This document shows positions 54,316-63,351 of a stretch of 64,000 nt of DNA, piece by piece; position 1 is the stretch's first letter, and every line of letters starts with the position of its first letter. A program made the translations under genes and the position numbers. The stretch is taken from the NCBI GenBank assembly GCA_965116235.1, contig OZ220496.1, forward strand, positions 1 through 64,000, in the 5' to 3' direction. Origin of the DNA: MPNP01 sp965116235. Lineage in GTDB: Bacteria; Pseudomonadota; Alphaproteobacteria; Rhodobacterales; Rhodobacteraceae. The notes under the pieces were generated by a model, which ran no database searches, was not told the DNA's origin, and saw nothing but the letters and a program-made list of their open reading frames with translations.

Positions 54316-56225
54316 TTACGGCTTGGGACCGGACCGGCGGGTCAGCCGCTCCAGAAAAGGACGGCAGCGACTACCGGGCCGGGCGTGATCCAAGGGTGTC
54401 TTTTCTTCCTCGTCCCGGGCCTGGATATTGGCTCCATAATCGAGAAGGACTTGCATGGTCATGTCACTGTCGGCCATGGCCGCATGATGCAGGGGCGTCC
54501 AGCCCCCATCGTCAGTGGCCCGGACGGACGAGCCGGCCTGAACCAGAAGACGGACGCCTTCGGGCGAACCGGAGGCAGCGGCCTCATGCAAGGGGATCAT
54601 TCCATCATCGTTCCGCGTCTTCGGACATGCTCCATGATCAAGCAATATCCGGGTGGCCTGGACACTTCCCGCCCGAGCGGCGTAATGGAGGGGCGTGTGT
54701 CCGCCGCTGTCCAAAGTCTGGATATCGGCGCCTTCATCCAGCAAGACCTGCATGCTGTGCTGGGCATTTTCGGCGGCGGCGACATGCAGGGGCGTTCTCC
54801 GCCATTCGTCATGAGCGTCCGTCTGGGATCCTCTTGCCAAGAGAAGACGGATTATATCGGACCAGTCATCCTGTGCTGCCAAGTGGAGGGGTGTGCGATT
54901 CCAGTCATCGCGAGCATTGACATCGTGGGTTTTCAGGAGAAAACGCACATCCTTCGCGCTTCCGCCACCGACATCAATATGCAGTTCGGTGCCGGTATGA
55001 GCCACGGCAAAGGACCGCAGGCTGGGAATGGGACATTCCAGCTTAATCTGTTCGCGAACAGGTACATTGTCGATCAGGCCGAGATAGAGCATGGCGTTCA
55101 CGTCCGGGGCCTCATGATCATTCCACTTGTCTTGAGCCATGGTCTGGGCGATGGCGACGCGAACCTCCTTCTCGCTTACAGGACGGCGCCCGAAGTGACT
55201 CATGATCGTGCCGATCATCTCCGGATCATGATCCCCGAAACGCGTTCGGTAGTAGGCCCGGCGCCTGTGGATGGCCTCCCTTTGAACATCCTGGAAACGA
55301 ATCGGCTGTAGGTCTCCGTTCGTGCGCAGCAGATGTTCGGCCAAGACGCTGAGTTGATTCTGCAGGTGCTTGGGCCAGCCTTGCGACCCATGCCACAGAA
55401 CATGGCCCCACCGAGTGCCCAATTCCGGCGTAGCCCGAAGGCCAAACGTTTCAATGAAGGACCGGACGGCCGTCTGCACGTCATGACGGATCAGGGGGGC
55501 CAGCCGCTGAGCGGCGCGTCCGCCTAGACGTGACACGCCCAGCCGTCGCATGACGCGACTGCTGTTGGCCAGACCGGCCAGCACGGGCAGTATGGGTAGC
55601 CCATGACTGCCACCCTCAAGATACGTCATGACCTGGCCAGCGGAATCGTTGCGTCCGCCACCGGCGTTCTGGATCTCGTCGATCAGGAGGAGGATGGCGC
55701 AGTTGGGAGGCGGCTGCGGAATGGTCGTCGGGGACCGCTCGTCGTAACTCTCCCAGCCTAGGCCGGAACCCAGAACCTGCAGGTTATTGATATGGGCGGC
55801 CAGATCGAGCAGGCGGGCGGCCAGTGGACGCAGACCCCGGCCTGCTGCCGAGCCTGTCATGGCGCTGATCGTCGTGCGGATGCGATCGGCGATCACGGCA
55901 TGGGAGAGGGCGTTGCCTTCAGTGATCATGACCGGAATGACATAGGGGTGGTTGCGCATCCGCTCATCACTGCAACGATCCTGGCACCGCTGGTTCAGGG
56001 CATCCAGCAGGGAGGTCTTGCCAACGCCGGGCGAGCCCTGGATGAGCCGCATGCGGCCCTTGGCCGGCCATGGTCCCGATTGCTGCGGATCATGCCGGGC
56101 GATCTTGTGGCCGTGCCCATGATGCTGTCGATGATGGCATCGCGCCCGACAAAGATGCAATTGAGCCGGCGGTCGTCATCCGCAATGAATTCGCGCAGCC
56201 GGTCGCGCTGAAATGCCGTGCTCAT
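54316..56225 (-). pseudogene. ATPase-ankyrin repeat protein 2, frameshifted near its start
   Basis: ATG 56225 with GGAGAAAGG upstream begins MSTAFQRDRLREFIADDDRRLNC-type sequence matching paralogue 1. A one-base deletion near 56118 moves the reading frame after IMGTA; the offset frame then runs intact for over 590 codons. It contains Walker A GSPGVGKTSLLD, Walker B ILLLIDEIQ, a sensor-like and winged-helix-like middle (GGRAAQRL, HLQNQLSVLAEHLL), and about six ankyrin repeats. The frameshift is not in a homopolymer, so slippage cannot easily repair it; a sequencing error or true inactivation is possible. An internal TTG/ATG could still start a protein lacking the first 40 residues. Visibly more G+C-rich than the methylamine genes, hinting at separate origin. 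Confidence 0.75.
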
Positions 56226-56269
56226 GCGAGATGCCTTTCTCCTGTCATGGACAGGTCTGTCTGTTCATG

Positions 56270-56320
56270 AACATAGGAAGAGGAGGGCCGATCGTCAATG
56301 CGATGAGCTCATCTCATTGA
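56270..56320 (-). promoter_or_regulatory. Promoter and 26-bp palindromic operator of ATPase-ankyrin gene 2
   Basis: Reverse-strand TTGACG (56298-56293), 17-base spacer and TATGTT (56275-56270). A near-perfect palindrome at 56295-56320 (13-bp arms, 12 matching, centred on GAGCTC) overlaps the -35 box, as expected for a repressor site. No equivalent palindrome is seen before paralogue 1. Confidence 0.6.
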
Positions 56321-56618
56321 CTGGCAATCAGGGAATTCTGGCCGCTGCACCCGACTGGTGCCAGAGTCGTGCCTGCTATATCTCGGCCCGAACGCCCGCC
56401 AGCGGGACCATTCGCGCGCGTCGTCGTGCCAGCGGGCTCTTGCCCGTGACCGGCATCTCAGGGTCCTGTTCCGCATAACCGGCCCCGCGACATTGAATTC
56501 GTCCCCATCAAGCCTGGAAAATGACCTTCAAGTTCGGCATATAAGCCCCAATGTTTGAGCCGACTCAAACACTCGCAGACCGTATTGCCCATGCGATCAA
56601 AAAACATGGTTTTTGTTT

Positions 56619-56848
56619 GGGGCTTATAAAGATAGATTTTCAACGTCACGATTGCTGGCTTGGTCGGTTGCAGTCTTCTTCAGTTGGGCCTTGTGCCGGG
56701 GATGACAAGTTGGACTGGATCTACCGTTTAGGCAGATTCTCATTGCAAAGCAAGAGCCAAAGTTTCTGAGGTGGCTTCAGTAAGGTCCTGCTTTGAGAAC
56801 ACTCCCATTGAATAAAAATCATCGTGTCAATTTGTCTCCATAAGTTCA
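56619..56848. mobile_element. Miniature inverted-repeat element, family 1 copy 2
   Basis: 230 bp; starts GGGGCTTATAAAGATAGATT and shares long stretches with 18831-19063 (for example the AGTTTCTGA and GAACACTCCCA regions). The right terminus is degenerate (CTCCATAAGTTC), so it is the older copy. Confidence 0.65.
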
Positions 56849-56927
56849 GGGCTTTCTGGTACTTCAGCCCTACCCGATGACAGTCGAGACATTCTGCAGG
56901 CGAGTGTTCACATACGCAAACTTGCAT

Positions 56928-59717
56928 TCAACGCTTTCGACGCCTTCTGCTTTTTTTTGCTGCCGTGAGAGGCTCTCCCATTTCTTCGTAAAGCATGAAC
57001 AGGTGTTCAACTCGTTCACGTTCGGAATTAAAACCGCCACGCTTGTAAAGGCGATCAACCGCCCAGTCAATTGCTTGATGTGCCCGACGAAGATTGGGGG
57101 GCATCAGATCGGGGTCATAGAGGTCGGCCAAGGTGGCATCCTTATGTACGTTCCTAGCGTCGAGAACTGCTTGAGCGAGTGGTTCCAATTTTGACAAAGC
57201 CACCTTCTTTGAGGGCATTGGGAAAGTATTGTAGACAAGACCGATAGAGTAACTATAGTCGCTTTTGAGCCGTCTTCCTATATGACGTAGCCACGACATG
57301 TGCATGGTGGATGTGAGTATTGCAAAATTTATGAGAGTCGCTTCTGTCAGAATGTGGAGTTTGTTGCTTGGAATGACTGGTGGTTCCAACCATCCAATCG
57401 GTGCATATTCTCGCCGCTCTGAACTGACCTCGGGAATTACCAAGAACGGTGCTGTGGGGATAACGTTAACCTGATAAAGCCTCGGTGTCTTTGCAAGTTT
57501 TTGTGTTTGGACTCTTTTACTTTTTTCCCGGTAAGTGCGGACATTAGCAATTCTTTCTTGTACTTTGGGTAGTCGTTTCAACGTTTCGAGTGGAGTATCA
57601 TGTAAAACTAGAATCCAGCGCTCGTTGCCATGTAAATATTCCTTCGCACCGATAAAAGGTTTGAGCCACTGCTCAGCCTCTGGCTCAATTTCCAGAAATG
57701 CCTCACGCTCCTCTGAGTCAAATATGTAATGACCACCGTCGATGGGCTGGGAACCGATTTTAAGCCGTCTCAATTCATTGATGGGCCTGCTCTCTTCCCA
57801 CACTGTCAGATGCGGATTCCGTAACTTGCTTGCATCGAATAGATAAGGGGATAGCGCAGCATGTCGGCTTTCCTCCGGTTCGCTGTTGACGTCAAGATAG
57901 GTAAACAAACTTTTTTTAGCCCGTGAAGCGTATTTTTGTTCAAGACCAAGAATGACAACGTGGACTTGTGCCTTGCCGCGGGCATCCGAACCCCAGGCAA
58001 AGGTCCTATGCGCGAACGCAATTTCCAAATTGTATCGGTTGAACAGAATAGGCCAAAGCTGTGCAACCTGTTCGCCCTGTGTGATCGAATTGGTCGCAAC
58101 GAAACCGATGCGAGTATTGCTGCTCTTTACATATTCTCCAGCCTTGATGAACCATGCCGCAACGTAATCAAGTGTACCGCCACTATTGCCAAGCGCAGCG
58201 ATTTCTCGTATCTGCATTCTCTGTTCTGCCGTCTGAAACTTTGCTCCACCGAACGGTGGATTACCCAGCACGTAAGAACACTCGCCTGGTGGCAGCAGTT
58301 TGGTCCAATCCGTTTCCAGTGCATCACCACGAATGATCTTGGGCGATTTCTTGAGCGGAATACGCGTATAGGTTTGGCCGAACTCAATGCTTAACCGATT
58401 GTTCATGATGTGATCCATCATCCAGAGCGCTGTTTCGGCGATTCGTGCGGGCAACTTGCCAAGTTCAATCCCGTAGTATTGATCTACATCAATTTCCGAT
58501 ACTATTGAGACATCAAGCACAACCTGCCCAGTTTTGGTAGATGCACTCATAATTTCGCGAATGGCCTCAATTTCCAATAGCCGCAACTCTCTGTAGGCAA
58601 TGACAAGAAAGTTGCCACAGCCGCATGCAGGATCAAAGAACTTCAATCCTCCAAGCTTCTTTTGAAATTGATGCAGTGCCGCAATACGACCTCGGCCTTG
58701 CCGTGTCTTAAGTCGGTTGAATTCCGCTCGCAGATCATCCATAAAAAGCGGTTCTATGACCTTTAGGATGTTCTTTTCGGTAGTGTAGTGTGCTCCTTTT
58801 TCCCGTCTTTCTACGGGATCCATGACTGATTGAAACAACACACCAAAAATCGCGGGAGAGATGTTTGACCAGTCGAAACGGCAAGCGTCCAGCAGTACGT
58901 TGCGCATTGCAGTGTTGAATGAGAATGTCTGGAGGTTTCCATCAAAGAGATCACCATTGACGTGAGGGAAACGAGCAAGGTCCTCGTCTAGCGATTTGGC
59001 ACGTTTGTTTTCAGGTGTGTTGAGCGTCTCGAACAGGTGTGCTAGCCAAGGTCCGAGATCTGCCCCGTCGTCGCTGGTACGTTCCTCGATGAAATTCAGA
59101 AAGATATCACGAGGCTCAAATATGCCGGTATCATCGGCGAACATGCAGAACACGAGCCGAACCAGGAATGATTCCAAATCCTGACCCAAGTGTCCGGAAT
59201 TGGCAATAGCGTCATACAACTTTCCGACAAGTTCGGCTGCCTCTATGTTTACCGGATCCTGATCCCGGAACGCTCGGCGCTGAATTCCGAGAATGAAACC
59301 AAATAACTCGACATGTGCCGGAAAATCCTCAAGCAGAAAGCGTGTGGTCTTGTCATCGTCCAAATCTCGGAGCTCGAAGGATTGGAAGTCGCTGACCAGA
59401 ATATAGCGTGGACGCTCACGCTCCGTTAAGGCATCAAAATACTCACCAGCCTGTTCATATGCCTTCTTGAGGTCACGTCCGGCACTCTTTTGCTCAACAA
59501 GCAGAACGCCTGGCCAGAACAAATCGATAAAGCCTGAGTGGTCGTTCAGTTTCCTGACATGTTCCTCATAACGAGCCACACTCCGTCGACGTACTCCGAA
59601 TACATTGAAAAAGTCGTTGTAGAAACTTTGTGTCTCCCCCTTTTCATAGGTTGCATCCTTCCATTCCCTAGCAAAGAGAGAGGCACAGGCACGAATTTCG
59701 TTCCACGACAGACGCAC
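56928..59717 (-). CDS. MmeI-type (Type IIL) combined restriction endonuclease-methyltransferase
   Basis: 929 residues from a GTG at 59717, the length of MmeI. Residues 65-77 carry the nuclease motif D-x9-E-x-K (D65, E75, K77). The central part is an N6-adenine methyltransferase: SAM motif FFDPACGCGNFLVIAYRELR and catalytic NPPFGG. A C-terminal target recognition domain follows (LVIPEVSSERREYAPIGW, STMHMSWLRHIGRRLKSDYSYS, VYNTFP). These enzymes methylate one strand of a ~6-bp site and cut about 20 bases away. K818 and D820 stand where MmeI has E806/R808, the pair that reads the sixth base; Lys/Asp there selects G in characterised relatives. Both activities look intact. It lies beside the ankyrin ATPase, forming a small defence-like island. 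Confidence 0.9.
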   Translation of the reverse strand: MRLSWNEIRACASLFAREWKDATYEKGETQSFYNDFFNVFGVRRRSVARYEEHVRKLNDHSGFIDLFWPGVLLVEQKSAGRDLKKAYEQAGEYFDALTERERPRYILVSDFQSFELRDLDDDKTTRFLLEDFPAHVELFGFILGIQRRAFRDQDPVNIEAAELVGKLYDAIANSGHLGQDLESFLVRLVFCMFADDTGIFEPRDIFLNFIEERTSDDGADLGPWLAHLFETLNTPENKRAKSLDEDLARFPHVNGDLFDGNLQTFSFNTAMRNVLLDACRFDWSNISPAIFGVLFQSVMDPVERREKGAHYTTEKNILKVIEPLFMDDLRAEFNRLKTRQGRGRIAALHQFQKKLGGLKFFDPACGCGNFLVIAYRELRLLEIEAIREIMSASTKTGQVVLDVSIVSEIDVDQYYGIELGKLPARIAETALWMMDHIMNNRLSIEFGQTYTRIPLKKSPKIIRGDALETDWTKLLPPGECSYVLGNPPFGGAKFQTAEQRMQIREIAALGNSGGTLDYVAAWFIKAGEYVKSSNTRIGFVATNSITQGEQVAQLWPILFNRYNLEIAFAHRTFAWGSDARGKAQVHVVILGLEQKYASRAKKSLFTYLDVNSEPEESRHAALSPYLFDASKLRNPHLTVWEESRPINELRRLKIGSQPIDGGHYIFDSEEREAFLEIEPEAEQWLKPFIGAKEYLHGNERWILVLHDTPLETLKRLPKVQERIANVRTYREKSKRVQTQKLAKTPRLYQVNVIPTAPFLVIPEVSSERREYAPIGWLEPPVIPSNKLHILTEATLINFAILTSTMHMSWLRHIGRRLKSDYSYSIGLVYNTFPMPSKKVALSKLEPLAQAVLDARNVHKDATLADLYDPDLMPPNLRRAHQAIDWAVDRLYKRGGFNSERERVEHLFMLYEEMGEPLTAAKKSRRRRKR

Positions 59718-60031
59718 AGTTTATGACCTGTTCCTGTCGAAATTACTATTGTTGATTTGTTTGATCTCAAAACCCATGTGTGTTTTTTCTTAGTTTGGAT
59801 TAACTACCAAGTCGACAATATCAGTTCTGCTGCACGGGAGTCTCTACCTAGACCCAGTGGAATTCGGAATCACAAAAGCAGGGATAAAATTGGCATTAGA
59901 ATGCACTGAACCGTACGAACTTCTACCCAAGATCACAATTCTCCATCACGCCACGCATCTGTTCCAGACGCACGCCTGCTGAAGCTGAATACAAAATTCA
60001 TAAAAAGCCATCCTTTCGTTTCATCACCTGA
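59718..60031. other. Intergenic stretch, no gene recognised
   Basis: About 314 bases upstream of the MmeI-type gene; short open frames only. It should contain that gene's promoter, but no strong boxes are seen. Confidence 0.4.
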
Positions 60032-60802
60032 TCAACACCTTCTCTCCCAGAACTGATCACTATCCTGTATCCTGAGATACTCATCTTTCCCAACCTTTAC
60101 CAAGCGGTGATACGGTAAAAACCCTCTCTCGTCTTCAGTCAAGACAGCAATGGCATGGTTGAATGCCTCAAACAACCGTTCAGCAAGTTCATATCTTGAT
60201 GTAATGAATGGAAGCCCTGGTGTCGCCTCGGTCCGTGCGGTCACGAAAAGATTGTCCCTGAATGGAGCAAACATGCACATGATGCGCCATGTCGAGACGT
60301 CAATTGCAGCAATTGAAGACCTTCCGCTTGCAACCGCCTTTGCCGACTCCCAATGGCTTCCCGTCTGATGGAACTCTTCAATCCTGATCCCGCTTCGGCG
60401 GGCATGAGCCAGGGGAGCGACCCAACCGGACTGAGAATTGTCGTCATTGTAGGCCAATGATTCCCAGCAGCGGTCATTATACTCAGTGCCCGCCCGGACA
60501 ATCAGGCAGCTGTAGTAATATCCCGACGGACATTCCAAGTCGATATCAGGCGTGCCCACGAGGTGTACTTTATCATGAATATATCGTCTGTAAGGGCATC
60601 CGCACGTTTGTGACAGCAGCAGGTTAGGCTGATTCCAAAGGTCTCGGCCGTCCTGACTTCTGTTCAGTTTCCTTGGGGCATCAATCCCTTGTCTCAGAAG
60701 ATATTCTCTTGTTCTTTGCCATATGCTATCCGTTGCCTCCCTTATTTGAGGGAAGTCATACACTGGAAGGCTGGCCACCATGCTATTCACATTCAGTTTC
60801 AT
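60032..60802 (-). CDS. PhnD/SsuA-like substrate-binding family protein
   Basis: 256 residues from MKLNVNSMVASLPVYDF at 60802. Family landmarks of PhnD-like (COG3221-type) proteins are ASLPVYDFPQIREATDSIW, LLLSQTCGCPYRRYI, VHLVGTPDIDLECPSGYYYSCLIVRA, DNSQSGW, TGSHWESAKAVASGRSSIAAIDVSTW and ATPGLPFITS. No signal peptide is visible and no transporter genes are adjacent, so it may be a cytoplasmic or orphan binding protein. Ligand unknown. Confidence 0.8.
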   Translation of the reverse strand: MKLNVNSMVASLPVYDFPQIREATDSIWQRTREYLLRQGIDAPRKLNRSQDGRDLWNQPNLLLSQTCGCPYRRYIHDKVHLVGTPDIDLECPSGYYYSCLIVRAGTEYNDRCWESLAYNDDNSQSGWVAPLAHARRSGIRIEEFHQTGSHWESAKAVASGRSSIAAIDVSTWRIMCMFAPFRDNLFVTARTEATPGLPFITSRYELAERLFEAFNHAIAVLTEDERGFLPYHRLVKVGKDEYLRIQDSDQFWERRC

Positions 60803-61268
60803 GAAACCCAAAACATATCAAGGAAGGCAAAGATCTGTATTTGCATGAGCCCATCAAGACTTGAAAGTCTGACTTTATGGCGCCCTGAACTGTTTTATCA
60901 CAATTTTGCGGTTCAGATTTTGCTAGGTTTGCTCAAAATGTCAGGCGACTTGGCCAAAAAGCCAACCTTTTGGCCAAGAGACCGTCGGTCGAGGTAAATG
61001 CCTTCTGTATATCCACCGACGGCAAATTCTGCTCGTGGAACATGGGCCATGCAGAAAATTCCATTGCCGTGTCAGATATCAGTCAAATGGCGTCTGGCAT
61101 CAAGCGGAAGCTGGTTTTCTGTTGTGTCAATCCCAAAGCAGATACCGCCAATCTGAGTGGTAGGGTGTTTGGATTGAACGATTAGGTCTGATCTGATATC
61201 AAATTTAGTGAAAAAATGACTGTGTCATAAGCCTGTCCCCAAATTCTCAGTGCTGGCCCAAAAGAAAA
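60803..61268. other. Stretch without assigned gene
   Basis: About 465 bases. A 71-codon plus-strand frame (60970-61185, MAKRPSVEVNAFCISTDGKF…) has no recognisable relatives or ribosome site and is not called. It may be a fragment of a decayed gene. Confidence 0.35.
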
Positions 61269-61482
61269 GGGGAATTATGTCCATTAGTGCCATTTTTTCG
61301 TTAGAATTCATGTTCAAGTGCCTCCAGCCAGTGGTCAGACGTCAAGGGCCGGCATAGAGACGCATGCCCGGAGCACAGCCCGACAAGAGCCGAGAGGCAT
61401 TCTTCAGTCCAGGGTCGTTCGAGACGAAGGACAGGAAGCAACGTCACAGAGCAAGGATGGCACTAATGGATATTATCCCCCC
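61269..61482. mobile_element. Miniature inverted-repeat element, family 3 copy B
   Basis: 214 bp with imperfect terminal repeats of about 24 bases (left GGGGAATTATGTCCATTAGT, right inward GGGGGGATAATATCCATTAG). Homologous to 53927-54145 in inverted orientation. Directly followed by A6 and G9 runs. Confidence 0.65.
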
Positions 61483-61516
61483 AAAAAAGGGGGGGGGTAT
61501 TCATGATGTGGGCTCT

Positions 61517-62971
61517 TCAATAGTGAAAGCCCAGAGTACGGTGGCGTTCGTAACGATCAGATAAAAGGTCAGATAATTCAGGTTTGGGATCGGCTTGGAT
61601 CCGTGATGGCAACTGGCGTGCGAGTATTGAATTCTCGTCAGCACGGCTTGTTGCCGCCATAGCCATTTTAGCGGCTCCAAGACAGGCAGAGATTTCCCTC
61701 TTCTCAGGCACCGTGATGGGACTATTTAAAAGAGTAGCGATTAGTTCAACCCAAAAATGCGAGCGAGTACCACCACCAACGGCCTGAATCTGCTCAATTG
61801 GCACACCTGAGGTAACCTGAGCCCGGTAAGCGGCACAGAATTGCATCGCTACACCCTCCATGACCGCATAGGCAATATCATCCTTGTCGTGGCTGGCCAT
61901 GAACCCGGCAAGAACTGCCGTTGCATCGGGGCGATTGTCCGGCGTGCGTACACCGGTAATCGAGGGACGGCTGAGGGGCAGATTGTCGATTCCTTGCCGA
62001 GCACGCTTTTCGGCCGCGACGGCAAGCTTGGCGGAATCAGTGGAAGTGAGGCGCGCCAACCAGTCAAGCGACTGAGTTGCCGACATCACGACCCCCATCG
62101 AAAGAAACATCCCCGGAGCTGAGTGCGGCGTGTTTAGAATGGCTTTGTCTGGAGCCGGGTGAAACTCATCATCAACCGCGCTGAGGACCCCAGAAGTGCC
62201 AATGCTCAATGCCGCTCGGCCGGGAAGTGAAGCGCCGATACCGATTGCTCCAGCGTAATTGTCACCACTGCCAGCGGCGACAATCACTGTGTCTGGCGTA
62301 CCCCATCGCTGGCAAAGGTCGCTTCGCAATTGCCCAGCCGGGTCGCAGGAATTGAGAAGCGTCGGAAGGCGCGCACGGTCCCAACCTGCGGCAGAAAGCA
62401 ACTCGTCGTCCCAGCTCCCGCTTTTGCAATCAAGCATCATTGTACCGGCCGCATCCGAAATTTCGGTCGCACGCTCGCCTGTCATGTGCAAGCGTACATA
62501 ATCCTTGGGCAGCATCAACACATCGGCACACTCCAGTGTCTCGGGTTGATGCTTGGCCAACCAGAGGAGTTTAGGCGCAACAAGGCCCGGGTCAGGCTGA
62601 CCGTTGGTACGCCAACCGATATCGGGAACACGCTCCAACAGCTCGGTACACTCGACCTGTGACCGCTGATCATTCCAGAGAATGCATGGAGTCGTGGGTC
62701 TGTTGTCTTTATCCAGCAAAACCTGACCCAGCATGTGACCCGAAAAAGAAATGCCGTTCAGCCGGGCCATCAGGTCAGGGTACTCCGCAGCCAGTGTATC
62801 AAAACAAGCCGCTGTCAAGGTCCACCACTGGTCAGGATCCTGCTGACTCCAGCCAGGATGCGGAATGTCCACGGGTGATTGTTCGGCTGCCATGGCCCGA
62901 CATTTGACTTCTTCATCGACCAAAGCGACCTTTATGCCCGAGGTCCCAAGATCAACACCGGCGAAGATCAT
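61517..62971 (-). CDS. xylB: Xylulokinase (FGGY family)
   Basis: 484 residues, the usual XylB length. N-terminal ATP-binding motif FAGVDLGTSGIKVALVDE, substrate region VDIPHPGWSQQDPDQWW, GHMLGQVLLDKDNRP, and the C-terminal FGGY signature region GVPIEQIQAVGGGTRSHFW. It phosphorylates D-xylulose to D-xylulose 5-phosphate. Downstream of a sugar ABC permease gene on the same strand; xylulose is also the product of arabitol oxidation, so it can connect with the polyol operon at 10.6-17.8 kb. Confidence 0.9.
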   Translation of the reverse strand: MIFAGVDLGTSGIKVALVDEEVKCRAMAAEQSPVDIPHPGWSQQDPDQWWTLTAACFDTLAAEYPDLMARLNGISFSGHMLGQVLLDKDNRPTTPCILWNDQRSQVECTELLERVPDIGWRTNGQPDPGLVAPKLLWLAKHQPETLECADVLMLPKDYVRLHMTGERATEISDAAGTMMLDCKSGSWDDELLSAAGWDRARLPTLLNSCDPAGQLRSDLCQRWGTPDTVIVAAGSGDNYAGAIGIGASLPGRAALSIGTSGVLSAVDDEFHPAPDKAILNTPHSAPGMFLSMGVVMSATQSLDWLARLTSTDSAKLAVAAEKRARQGIDNLPLSRPSITGVRTPDNRPDATAVLAGFMASHDKDDIAYAVMEGVAMQFCAAYRAQVTSGVPIEQIQAVGGGTRSHFWVELIATLLNSPITVPEKREISACLGAAKMAMAATSRADENSILARQLPSRIQADPKPELSDLLSDRYERHRTLGFHY

Positions 62972-63351
62972 GACTACGCTCCAGTCAGAGTGCTGACTCC
63001 GTGCCCGGTAGTTGCCGGAACATCAAACCAACTCCAAGACAGGATCAAAGGAATGATCGGCAATCTGTACGATCCCTCGAACAATGACACGATGACATTG
63101 AGAGAGACATCCATGCTCAAAGCCCGATTGGTGATGTCAGGCCTGACCATATCGTCTTCATGTACGGCAAACAGCTGATCATGCTACCCGAAACCTTGAG
63201 AGCACGAAGTTCTTCCGTGTCTGGATTCTTGAGAAGATCGTCCGAGTCCTTCCACTCATTGAACCTTTTCAGCATGAGCAAGGAACCATTCAGGAAGCTG
63301 TCGCACCACATCAAGAATGTCAGTTTTAAACGTCGAGTCGTCGTCGGTTCA
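62972..63351. other. Gap between sugar permease and xylulokinase genes
   Basis: 380 bases. The reverse strand has two short open frames in different phases (…KRFNEWKDSDDLLKNPDTEELRAL and …HEDDMVRPDITNRALSMDV) that could be one small frameshifted gene. I do not recognise either. Confidence 0.35.

Noticed and set aside
54385..55311. 308-codon plus-strand frame opposite ATPase-ankyrin gene 2
   Set aside because: Shadow of the repeat-rich coding strand; no motifs of its own.
56118..56118. Frameshift in ATPase-ankyrin gene 2 as a phase switch
   Set aside because: The local sequence has no homopolymer or tandem repeat, so reversible slippage is unlikely; error or true mutation fits better.
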